From the NCBI GenBank assembly GCA_017458865.1, contig JAFSZW010000469.1:1-18999 (forward strand): a DNA stretch of 18,999 nucleotides. The letters are read 5' to 3'. Position numbers and translations under genes: made by a program. This DNA is from Clostridia bacterium. Lineage in GTDB: Bacteria > Bacillota > Clostridia > Christensenellales > Aristaeellaceae. Shown in pieces: positions 1-7,137 of the stretch. The notes under the pieces are model-generated. The model saw nothing but the letters and a program-made list of their open reading frames with translations, searched no databases and was not told where the DNA came from. Position 1 is the first letter of the stretch. Every line of letters begins with the position of its first letter.

Positions 1-2
1 AA

Positions 3-110
3 CACTTCCATGAGCATCATCATGACGATGAACATGAACACTTCCATGAGCATCATCATGACGATGAACATGAACACTTCCATGAGCATCATCATGACGA
101 TGAACATGAA
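3..110 (+). repeat. Three identical 36-bp tandem repeats coding a His-rich metal-binding-like stretch in larC
   Basis: Units at 3-38, 39-74 and 75-110 are identical at every base. Each encodes HFHEHHHDDEHE. The two bases before position 3 (aa) match the end of the same unit, so the array may continue upstream of the window. It is followed by a degenerate HTHEHGHDPHHHH segment. Perfect DNA identity, rather than only protein similarity, points to recent copy-number change by slippage or recombination. Confidence 0.95.
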
Positions 111-1091
111 CACACCCATGAGCATGGACACGACCCTCATCACCATCATTCCAGCCTTGCCGACATTACGGCGCAGATCAATCGCCTGAATCTTCCGGAA
201 TCAGTCCGGAAGGATGCGATAGCGGTATATGGGATTATTGCTGAGGCGGAGGGAAAGGTGCATGGCATGCCCATGGATGCCATTCATTTCCATGAGGTTG
301 GCACCATGGACGCAGTTGCGGATGTGATTGCGGTATGTTTCCTCATGCACGAAATCGGTGCTGAGCAGGTTGTCTCAAGCCCGGTTCACGTGGGATCCGG
401 TTATGTGAAGTGCATGCACGGCATTCTTCCGGTGCCGGCGCCGGCAACCGCGCTTATCCTTGAGGGAATTCCCACATATGGCGGTGCCATTGAGGGAGAA
501 CTCTGTACGCCGACCGGTGCGGCACTCCTCAAACACTTTGTGACCAGATTCGGTGACCGTCCCGGTATGGTGACTACGGCTATCGGGTACGGCATGGGGA
601 AGAAAGATTTCCCGCGGGCCAACTGTGTGCGGGCATTCCTGGGAGATACCGGTGAACGTCATGAGGAGATGATTGTCAAGCTCGAGTGCAATCTGGACGA
701 TATGAGCGGCGAGGCAGTCGGATTTGCCATGGAACAGTTGTTTAAGGCAGGTGCGCGTGATGTCTACTGGCAACATATCGGCATGAAAAAGAACAGGCCG
801 GGAATTCTGCTGAGCGTCATTGCCATGCCGGAGGATGCGGATCATCTGGTTGAACTGATTTTCAGGCATACGACAACGCTCGGCGTTCGCCGTGAGAACC
901 TGTCCCGGTATGTCCTTGAGCGTGAGGTGAAAACTGCGGAGACAGATGCCGGAACAGTACGCATCAAAACCGCGAGTGGCTATGGTACATCCAAGGCCAA
1001 ACTGGAATATGAGGACATAGCAAGACTGGCACGCGAGCGGAACGTGAGTCTTGAAACGGTTATTGATGAAATCAGGAAGGCGCTTGCATAA
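3..1091 (+). CDS. larC: LarC, nickel-pincer cofactor biosynthesis protein (5' end outside window)
   Basis: LarC is the CTP-dependent nickel insertase (cyclometallase) that puts nickel into the pincer cofactor of lactate racemase and related LarA-type enzymes. The visible part carries the family hallmarks: HFHEVGTMDAVADVI just after position 280, the LPVPAPATALIL and EGELCTPTGAALL blocks, and the C-terminal region starting at KLECNLDDMSGE. The reading frame is open from the first complete codon at position 3, so the true start lies upstream and the Met at 258 is internal. A histidine-rich stretch (positions 3-149) precedes the conserved core; such His/Asp/Glu linkers are known in this family and would suit nickel binding or storage. 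In Lactobacillus plantarum the two halves, LarC1 and LarC2, are joined by programmed frameshifting; here both lie in one uninterrupted frame. LarA, LarB and LarE are not in the window. Confidence 0.93.
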   Translation, partial: HFHEHHHDDEHEHFHEHHHDDEHEHFHEHHHDDEHEHTHEHGHDPHHHHSSLADITAQINRLNLPESVRKDAIAVYGIIAEAEGKVHGMPMDAIHFHEVGTMDAVADVIAVCFLMHEIGAEQVVSSPVHVGSGYVKCMHGILPVPAPATALILEGIPTYGGAIEGELCTPTGAALLKHFVTRFGDRPGMVTTAIGYGMGKKDFPRANCVRAFLGDTGERHEEMIVKLECNLDDMSGEAVGFAMEQLFKAGARDVYWQHIGMKKNRPGILLSVIAMPEDADHLVELIFRHTTTLGVRRENLSRYVLEREVKTAETDAGTVRIKTASGYGTSKAKLEYEDIARLARERNVSLETVIDEIRKALA

Positions 1092-1122
1092 ACCATAAAC
1101 GATGGCTACGCTGAGTTGATCA

Positions 1123-1180
1123 AAGGAGAAGCTCCAATTATGGCTGATTCTGTAAACAGCCGGAATTGGAGCTTTATTCT
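1123..1180 (+). terminator. Hairpin downstream of larC, probable terminator
   Basis: A perfect 9-bp stem pairs 1131-1139 (GCTCCAATT) with 1164-1172 (AATTGGAGC). An inner 5-bp stem pairs GGCTG (1142-1146) with CAGCC (1157-1161). It is followed by TTTATTCT. The T-tract is short and interrupted, so termination may be partial. The hairpin begins 39 bases after the larC stop codon. Confidence 0.55.
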
Positions 1181-1257
1181 GTTGTCGGGCAATGGGGCTA
1201 TAAGGCCTGAGCCCGGCGGAAAGCCTGCCTGTTTTGTGGCACGCAGCCTCTCCCGGC

Positions 1258-1287
1258 TTGACAGTTGCCGGATGCTGAGACTACAAT
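1258..1287 (+). promoter_or_regulatory. sigmaA-like promoter for the fused helicase gene
   Basis: A consensus -35 box TTGACA (1258-1263) is followed after 18 bases by TACAAT (1282-1287), which matches the -10 consensus at 5 of 6 bases. Transcription would start near 1294, giving a leader of about 115 bases before the GTG start at 1409. Confidence 0.6.
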
Positions 1288-1408
1288 GCAGATGCAGTAT
1301 GCCCGGTGAAAGCTGCCGGACTGATTGAGAAATGTCAGTGCATCATATGATTGCAGGATGAGCTGCTCTAGCGGAAAAAAGACAATGATACGGGAAGGAG
1401 GGAAGACC

Positions 1409-4400
1409 GTGCAGGAGATCGTGTTTCTGGACGCGGAAATCGGAGACGACGGCCGGATACTGGATATCGGCGCGATAAGGGGCGACAGGATATTCCATAA
1501 CAGCAACCGTGCAAGCCTGAATGCGTTTCTCTCCGGTGCGAAGGTGCTGTGTGGGCACAACATCATCGCGCATGACAAGCACTATCTGTCTCTGCCGGAT
1601 TCCCTGGTATATGTGGATACGCTCTTCCTGTCACCGCTGCTGTTTCCAAAGCGGCCGTATCATGCGCTTCTGAAGGATGACAAGCTGCAGGTTGAGGAGT
1701 TTAACAACCCGGTCAATGACGCCCAGAAGGCAAAGGAACTCTTTGAGGATGAGTGTGCGGCGTTTCATAGTCTGAGCCCGGTTATGCAGCGTATATTCAT
1801 GCAGCTCCTTTGGAACAATCTGAGTTTCAGGGGCTTCTTTGATGTGCTGGAAATGCCGGAGGAGAAGATGGCCCCGGAGCATCTGGCGGCTCAGATTGCA
1901 GATGAGTTTAAGGGCATGTTCTGCGCAAACAGCGATCTGCAGAAACTGATCGAAAACTATCCGACTGAGCTCGCATACGTCCTCGCCCTGATCAGCACGC
2001 GGGATGACTTTTCCGTCCTGCCGCCATGGCTTGGCTATACCTTTCCCGAGATTCACAGTGTCCTGCACACTCTGCGGGATATGCCGTGTGAGGCAAAGTG
2101 TGATTACTGCCGGGAACAGCTGGATATCCACAGGAATCTCAAAAAGATTTTCGGCTATCCGTCGTTCAGGACATATGCCGGGGAACCACTGCAGGAACAC
2201 GCTGTGCGGGGGGCCGTAAACGGGGAGTCCCTGCTGGCGATTTTCCCGACCGGCGGCGGAAAGTCGGTGACGTTTCAACTGCCTGCCCTGATAAGCGCGC
2301 GAACGGAGGGCGGCCTGACGGTTGTTCTGTCTCCGCTTCAGTCACTTATGAAGGATCAGGTGGATCATCTGCATGCCATGGGCATCACCAATGCCGTAAC
2401 CATTAACGGCATGCTGGACCCCATTGAACGTTCCCATGCAATTGACCATGTGCGGGACGGTTCTGCGTCCATTTTGTATATTTCACCGGAACAGCTGAGG
2501 TCATCCACCATTGAGCGTCTGCTGGTGTCGAGATTTGTGGTCCGCTTCGTCATAGATGAGGCCCACTGCTTTTCGGCCTGGGGGCAGGATTTCCGTGTGG
2601 ATTATCTGTACATTGGTACGTTTATCCGGAAGATTGAGGAGATGCGCGGCTCAAACAAGCGTATCCCTGTATCCTGCTTTACCGCGACGGCAAAGCAGAA
2701 TGTCATCGACGATATCTGTACGTACTTTAAGGACAAACTGGATCTGAACCTTGAGATCTACAAAACGACGGCATCGCGTGAGAACCTGACTTATCAGGTC
2801 GAGTATGTGGAAAGCCAGAAATCCAAGTATGTCCGGCTGCGGTCGCTCCTTGCGAGTCATGAGGGACCGGCCATCGTCTATGTTTCCCGGACACGCACGA
2901 CTGCAGACCTGGCTGAGCATCTGACCAAAGATGGCATAGAAGCGCTTCCGTATCATGGAAAGATGGAATCCCGCGAAAAGCAGGAGAATCAGGAGCGTTT
3001 TCTGCAGGATGAGGTGCGTGTAATCGTCGCCACATCCGCCTTTGGCATGGGCGTTGACAAGCCCAATGTAGGGCTTGTGGTTCACTATGACATATCGGAT
3101 TCGCTCGAAAACTATGTCCAGGAAGCCGGACGTGCCGGCAGAGATCCGACATTTGAGGCGACCTGTTATGTGCTGTACAGCCCGGGAGATCTCGATAAGC
3201 ATTTCATTCTGCTGGGACACAGCCGCCTTACGCTGGATGAGATTCAGCAGGCCTGGCGGGCAGTCAAGCGGATATCCATGAGGCACCGTTATTTCTGCTG
3301 TACACCCCTTGAAATTGCACGGGAGGCGGGCTGGAAGGATGACGGGAATGAGGTGGAAACCCGCGTAAAAATAGCCATTGGAGCGCTTGAAAACGCGGGA
3401 TATCTTGAACGGGGCCGAAATATGCCGCATGTGTATGCGACAGGCATACGGGTCAGGAATATGATTGAGGCCGGCGCAAAGCTGGATGCATCCCGGATTT
3501 TCGGTGAGGATGAGCGCAGCTGCAGCCGGCGGATTCTTGCATCGCTCCTGTCGAAACGGAGCCGGGCAAATGCAGATAACGCCGAGGCTGAGTCAAGGGT
3601 CGATTACCTGGCGGACAATCTGGGCATTGAAAAGGAAACCATCATCCGCTGTGTAAACCTGATGCGCCAGGCAGACATTCTGGCGGATACCAGGGACATG
3701 AGCGCGTATATTCTCAAAAAGGATACGGAGAACAGATCCGGACAGATCCTGAATCAGTACAGCCGCCTTGAGTACTGCCTCCTGCTGAACATTCCGGAAA
3801 ACGGGATAGTCGTCCCGCTCAAGGAACTCAATGAACGGGCACAGGAGGATCATATCCCGGGCGCCTCAGTCCGGCGAATCCGCACGCTGCTCAATTTCAT
3901 GACCGGGCAGAAGATGATAGAGTGCAAGGAGGACCGCGAGAAGCAGCAGTCATCCATTTCGCTGCTTATACCGCTTAAGGAATGTCTGCAGCGGCATGCA
4001 CGGCGTATCGGCATCTGCAGGTATATTCTTTCGCGCCTTTTTGAAACCGTCAGGCATGCAAAAAGCCAGCGCGAGGAGACGCTGGTTACATTTTCCATGG
4101 TCGGCTTGTATAAGGCCTTTATGGCCATGCCCACGCTGGATGTGGACATCACGGGACTTACACTTGCGCACTTTGAGGAGGCGCTGCTCTATCTCAGTAA
4201 AATCGGAGCCATGCGCATTGAAGGCGGGTTTATGGTCCTTTACAACGGGATGCAGCTGGAACGCCTGTATATGGACAACCGGGTCCAGTATAAGCAGGAG
4301 GATTACCACCAGCTGGAGATGTACTATAACCAGAAGATCCAGCAGGTGCATATCGTCGGCGAGTATGCCCACCTGATGGGCATGGACTATGAGCTGGCAC

Positions 4401-6280
4401 AGATGTTTGTGCATGACTATTTCCAGATGCCATACAAGTCGTTCCTGGACAGGTACTTCTCAAAGGAACGGCAGTCCGAAATCCAGCGGACGGTAACACC
4501 GGAGAAGTACGATGAGATGTTTGGGAGATTGTCGCCCGCTCAGCATGAGATCATTGATGACCAGAAGTCGAAGGTGATTGTTGTGGCGGCCGGACCTGGC
4601 AGCGGGAAAACCATGGTGCTGGTTCATAAGCTGGCATCCCTTCTGCTGCTTGAGGATGTGCGTCATGAACAGCTGCTGATGCTGACCTTCTCAAGGGCAG
4701 CTGCTACTGAATTCAAGCACCGTCTCATTGGGCTGGTGGGCGCGGTTGCCCATTATGTTGAGATTCGCACCTTTCACAGTTTCTGCTTTGATATCCTGGG
4801 ACGGATTGGAACGCTGCAGGCAAGTGCGGATATTGTGCCGAAAGCCACGCAGATGATTGAGGCTGGTGAGGTGGAGCCTGAGCGCATAACCAAAACAGTT
4901 CTGGTCATTGATGAGGCTCAGGATATGGACAGCAACGAGTTTGTACTTGTGCAGACGCTGATGCAGCACAATGACAGTATTCGGGTCATTGCGGTCGGCG
5001 ATGATGACCAGAACATATTCGGGTTCCGCGGATCTGACTCCCGCTACCTGGAACAGCTGCGCACGATGCCGGATGCCAGACTCTACGAGATGACGGATAA
5101 TTACCGCAGCGACCGGGCAATTGTGGCGCTTTCAAACAGATTTGTCATGAGAATGCGTCACCGGATGAAAACCATACCGATTCAGTCTGCAAGCCGGGAA
5201 GCGGGCCTGGTCCGCATTACGGAACACCCGTCCGGCAACACGGAACATGCCATTGTAAATGAGCTGGCGGTATCTGCCTTCAAAGGCACAACGGGTATCC
5301 TCACGCAGACCAATGAGGAAGCGCTCAAGGTGATGAGCCTGCTTGCTGAGCGCCATATCCGGGCGCGGCTCATTCAGTCGCTTGACCAGTTCCGTCTGAG
5401 CGATCTGTCTGAAATCCGGTGCTTCCTGACAGCGGCGGATCCTGAGGGAAATCAGCAGATCCTGACGGAAGAGACATTTGAATCCGCCAGGGACGCAATG
5501 TGCAGAGCCTATGCCACAAGCACGGTTCTGCCGCTCTGCCTGCGCATGCTGGATCTCTACCGGGAGACGGAACCCAGGATGTACAAAAGCGACTTGCTTG
5601 AGTACCTGGCTGAATCCAGGCTCGAGGACTTTGATGACGATGGGAATGCCGACCAGACGGTTATTGTTTCAACGATTCACAAGTCCAAGGGCAGGGAATA
5701 CGACCAGGTCCTGCTGCTCCTCTCCGGGGCCGTTCAGAGCGAGGAAGAGAAGCGGAACGTCTATGTCGGTCTGACACGGGCAAAGCATACCCTCAGCATT
5801 CACTGCCGTCCGGGCATCTTTACGAAGAAGGATATTGAGGCTGTCCAGAGCAGCATCCTGGGGACGGCCGGTGACCAGACGCTCAGCGGGATACAGTTTG
5901 TCCGGGATGAGACAGTGTATCCGGAAACGGATGCCTATGAGATTCAGCTCTCTCACCGGGATGTCGTTCTGGACTTTTTCAGAGGACGGCATCACAGGGG
6001 ACGCGGCATCTGCAGCGGAACACGGCTGCAGGTTGAGGACCAGTATCTGCTGCACAATGGTCTGCGAGTGGTGAAACTTTCCAAACGGGCCGTTGAAATG
6101 CTTGAACAGATGAAGGCCCGCCAGATTGTACCGAGTCACGCGGTGGTCTCCTTCTGTGTCTACTGGCAGCCGCGAGAGGAAAATGAGGAATTTGAGATCC
6201 TGCTGCCGACCATCTTTTTTATGCGGCAGACTTTGCCGCAACAGAATCCGGCGGTTGAGACTGAACAGGCGGGCCCATAA
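1409..6280 (+). CDS. Fusion protein: DEDD exonuclease-like domain, RecQ-type SF2 helicase and UvrD/Rep-type SF1 helicase
   Basis: Predicted ATP-dependent DNA-unwinding enzyme of 1,623 residues, far longer than RecQ (about 600) or UvrD (about 720). The N-terminus resembles a DEDD 3'-5' exonuclease: D8/E10 in FLDAE, H50-N51 and D56, D70, then D104. The RecQ unit has a CxxxCxxC cluster at 227-234, Walker A TGGGKS (281-286), DEAH (383-386), a SCFTATA motif and QEAGRAGRD (571-579). Segments from about 630 on look like winged helices. The UvrD-like unit has Walker A GPGSGKT (1062-1068), DEAQD (1168-1172), VGDDDQNIFGFRGSD (from 1196), TIHKSKG (from about 1421) and YVGLTRAKH (from 1452); it is compact, with little room for the usual 2B insertion. 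GTG 1409 is chosen because AAGGAGG lies 7 bases upstream. An in-frame ATG at 1385 lacks a good ribosome site. A role in DNA repair, recombination or defence is inference. Confidence 0.9.
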   Translation: MQEIVFLDAEIGDDGRILDIGAIRGDRIFHNSNRASLNAFLSGAKVLCGHNIIAHDKHYLSLPDSLVYVDTLFLSPLLFPKRPYHALLKDDKLQVEEFNNPVNDAQKAKELFEDECAAFHSLSPVMQRIFMQLLWNNLSFRGFFDVLEMPEEKMAPEHLAAQIADEFKGMFCANSDLQKLIENYPTELAYVLALISTRDDFSVLPPWLGYTFPEIHSVLHTLRDMPCEAKCDYCREQLDIHRNLKKIFGYPSFRTYAGEPLQEHAVRGAVNGESLLAIFPTGGGKSVTFQLPALISARTEGGLTVVLSPLQSLMKDQVDHLHAMGITNAVTINGMLDPIERSHAIDHVRDGSASILYISPEQLRSSTIERLLVSRFVVRFVIDEAHCFSAWGQDFRVDYLYIGTFIRKIEEMRGSNKRIPVSCFTATAKQNVIDDICTYFKDKLDLNLEIYKTTASRENLTYQVEYVESQKSKYVRLRSLLASHEGPAIVYVSRTRTTADLAEHLTKDGIEALPYHGKMESREKQENQERFLQDEVRVIVATSAFGMGVDKPNVGLVVHYDISDSLENYVQEAGRAGRDPTFEATCYVLYSPGDLDKHFILLGHSRLTLDEIQQAWRAVKRISMRHRYFCCTPLEIAREAGWKDDGNEVETRVKIAIGALENAGYLERGRNMPHVYATGIRVRNMIEAGAKLDASRIFGEDERSCSRRILASLLSKRSRANADNAEAESRVDYLADNLGIEKETIIRCVNLMRQADILADTRDMSAYILKKDTENRSGQILNQYSRLEYCLLLNIPENGIVVPLKELNERAQEDHIPGASVRRIRTLLNFMTGQKMIECKEDREKQQSSISLLIPLKECLQRHARRIGICRYILSRLFETVRHAKSQREETLVTFSMVGLYKAFMAMPTLDVDITGLTLAHFEEALLYLSKIGAMRIEGGFMVLYNGMQLERLYMDNRVQYKQEDYHQLEMYYNQKIQQVHIVGEYAHLMGMDYELAQMFVHDYFQMPYKSFLDRYFSKERQSEIQRTVTPEKYDEMFGRLSPAQHEIIDDQKSKVIVVAAGPGSGKTMVLVHKLASLLLLEDVRHEQLLMLTFSRAAATEFKHRLIGLVGAVAHYVEIRTFHSFCFDILGRIGTLQASADIVPKATQMIEAGEVEPERITKTVLVIDEAQDMDSNEFVLVQTLMQHNDSIRVIAVGDDDQNIFGFRGSDSRYLEQLRTMPDARLYEMTDNYRSDRAIVALSNRFVMRMRHRMKTIPIQSASREAGLVRITEHPSGNTEHAIVNELAVSAFKGTTGILTQTNEEALKVMSLLAERHIRARLIQSLDQFRLSDLSEIRCFLTAADPEGNQQILTEETFESARDAMCRAYATSTVLPLCLRMLDLYRETEPRMYKSDLLEYLAESRLEDFDDDGNADQTVIVSTIHKSKGREYDQVLLLLSGAVQSEEEKRNVYVGLTRAKHTLSIHCRPGIFTKKDIEAVQSSILGTAGDQTLSGIQFVRDETVYPETDAYEIQLSHRDVVLDFFRGRHHRGRGICSGTRLQVEDQYLLHNGLRVVKLSKRAVEMLEQMKARQIVPSHAVVSFCVYWQPREENEEFEILLPTIFFMRQTLPQQNPAVETEQAGP

Positions 6281-6388
6281 ACTGCATCTGTCCCGAGAAT
6301 CTGCAGCAGCCGGAACGGCAGACAGGAACTGCGGCCCCCGGAACTGAAATATGCCCATATAATGAACTTGAAGTTTGTTATAAGACAA

Positions 6389-6400
6389 ATATTGCAATAT
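6389..6400. promoter_or_regulatory. Perfect palindrome over the tetR-family promoter, candidate operator
   Basis: ATATTGCAATAT is a perfect 12-bp palindrome that covers the -35 box of the promoter at 6392-6420. Nearby lie two more dyads: AACTTGAAGTT (6365-6375) and TTTGT-N6-ACAAA (6374-6389). TetR-family proteins usually bind such dyads and repress their own promoter, so autoregulation is likely but inferred. Confidence 0.4.
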
Positions 6401-6420
6401 CGAACCAGAACAATTATAAT
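6392..6420 (+). promoter_or_regulatory. Strong sigmaA-like promoter for the TetR-family gene
   Basis: TTGCAA (6392-6397), a 17-base spacer and a consensus TATAAT (6415-6420). Transcription would start near 6427, about 80 bases before the chosen ATG. The local sequence is distinctly A+T-rich compared with the flanking genes. No convincing terminator separates it from the helicase stop codon at 6280. Confidence 0.7.
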
Positions 6421-6506
6421 AAGATACGCGATACTTTTGTTGCCAATGGTCACGCGCTGCCCAACAATGTGCCCGCGGGAGCGGTGACAGACGGGAGATG
6501 ACTTTC

Positions 6507-7085
6507 ATGAATGATCTCAATATGGACGATAAGCGCATCCGGCGGACGCACCGGGTTCTTGAGGAGGCGTTTACAAAGCTGCTGGCAGAAAAGCCCCTGA
6601 AGGATATCAGCGTCAAGGAACTGACGGAGCTTGCGGATATCAATAAGGGGACGTTCTACAAGTACTACAGCGACCTGTATGATTACGTCAGGAAGCTTGA
6701 GGATGAATACTTCAGGCGCTTTGTGGCTATTCTGGATTCTCATGAGGATGAGACGGTCTTCAAACAGACGAACAGCTTTCTCACGGACTGCTTCACTTTT
6801 ATCCGGGAAAACAGAAGTATGGCAGGCGTGCTGCTGAGTGAAAACGGTGATGTCAGCTTCCGGGAGAAGCTGGCATCGGTTGTGCGTGAAAAGTGCCATA
6901 AGGACTGGATGTCTGTCCGTGCAGCATTTCCGGGAACAGAAACGGAATTCAATTACCGGTATGAATTTGTGACGTCAGGCTGCCTAGGCATTATCCGTGA
7001 ATGGATAAAGCGGGATTGCCCGGAAAGCATTGCGGAAATGACGGCCCTGGCGGAACGCATGATCCGTCAGGGAGCAATCGGCTGA
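6507..7085 (+). CDS. TetR/AcrR-family transcriptional regulator
   Basis: A 192-residue DNA-binding repressor-type protein. Residues 7-54 form the typical TetR N-terminus: MDDKRIRRTHRVLEEAF, then the helix-turn-helix in 35-54, ending in INKGTFYKYY. The rest is an all-helical ligand or dimer domain of the kind found in DhaS-like regulators. ATG 6507 is preferred because GGGAG (6493-6497) sits 9 bases upstream; the ATG at 6498 abuts that site and would add only MTF. No obvious target such as a transporter or enzyme gene lies beside it: the neighbours are the fused helicase upstream on the same strand and a convergent dus gene. It may therefore control itself, the helicase region or a distant gene. 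The ligand cannot be predicted. Confidence 0.88.
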   Translation: MNDLNMDDKRIRRTHRVLEEAFTKLLAEKPLKDISVKELTELADINKGTFYKYYSDLYDYVRKLEDEYFRRFVAILDSHEDETVFKQTNSFLTDCFTFIRENRSMAGVLLSENGDVSFREKLASVVREKCHKDWMSVRAAFPGTETEFNYRYEFVTSGCLGIIREWIKRDCPESIAEMTALAERMIRQGAIG

Positions 7086-7096
7086 TATACCGACCT

Positions 7097-7134
7097 AAAA
7101 AACGCGCATCCGTTTTATGTGGAACGGATGCGCG
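7097..7134 (-). terminator. Intrinsic terminator of the dus gene
   Basis: A 12-bp perfect stem pairs 7103-7114 with 7123-7134 around an 8-base loop. On the minus strand it is followed by six T residues (aaaaaa at 7097-7102 on the plus strand). It starts 3 bases after the dus stop codon. On the plus strand the same hairpin lies 17 bases past the TetR stop and may stop that transcript too, but it lacks a T-tract in that direction. Confidence 0.88.
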
Positions 7135-7137
7135 GCA

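Larger units (their letters stand above)
1092..1408. other. Intergenic region between larC and the fused helicase gene
   Basis: These 317 bases hold the larC hairpin (1131-1172), a sigmaA-like promoter (1258-1287), a leader of about 115 bases and a ribosome site (AAGGAGG, 1395-1401). The leader also contains a perfect 10-bp palindrome, ATCATATGAT, at 1342-1351. An open frame at 1116-1328 has no recognisable family resemblance and runs through the terminator hairpin, so I do not call it a gene. Confidence 0.6.

Noticed and set aside
3..110. Tandem repeats as a possible CRISPR array
   Set aside because: The units are directly adjacent without spacers and are an in-frame His-rich coding repeat within larC.
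1116..1328. 70-codon plus-strand open frame between larC and the helicase
   Set aside because: It reads through the terminator hairpin and the promoter at 1258-1287 and shows no family similarity.
1385..1408. ATG 1385 as the start of the fused helicase
   Set aside because: It lacks a ribosome site, while GTG 1409 has AAGGAGG at ideal spacing and begins right before the conserved first strand of the nuclease-like domain.
6281..6360. Possible terminator after the fused helicase
   Set aside because: Only small stems such as GCCG-GAA-CGGC can be drawn and no T-tract follows, so I could not support a terminator.
5669..6643. 324-codon minus-strand open frame spanning the helicase end and the TetR gene
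   Set aside because: It runs antisense to conserved helicase motifs V and VI and through the TetR promoter, and has no convincing ribosome site or family resemblance.
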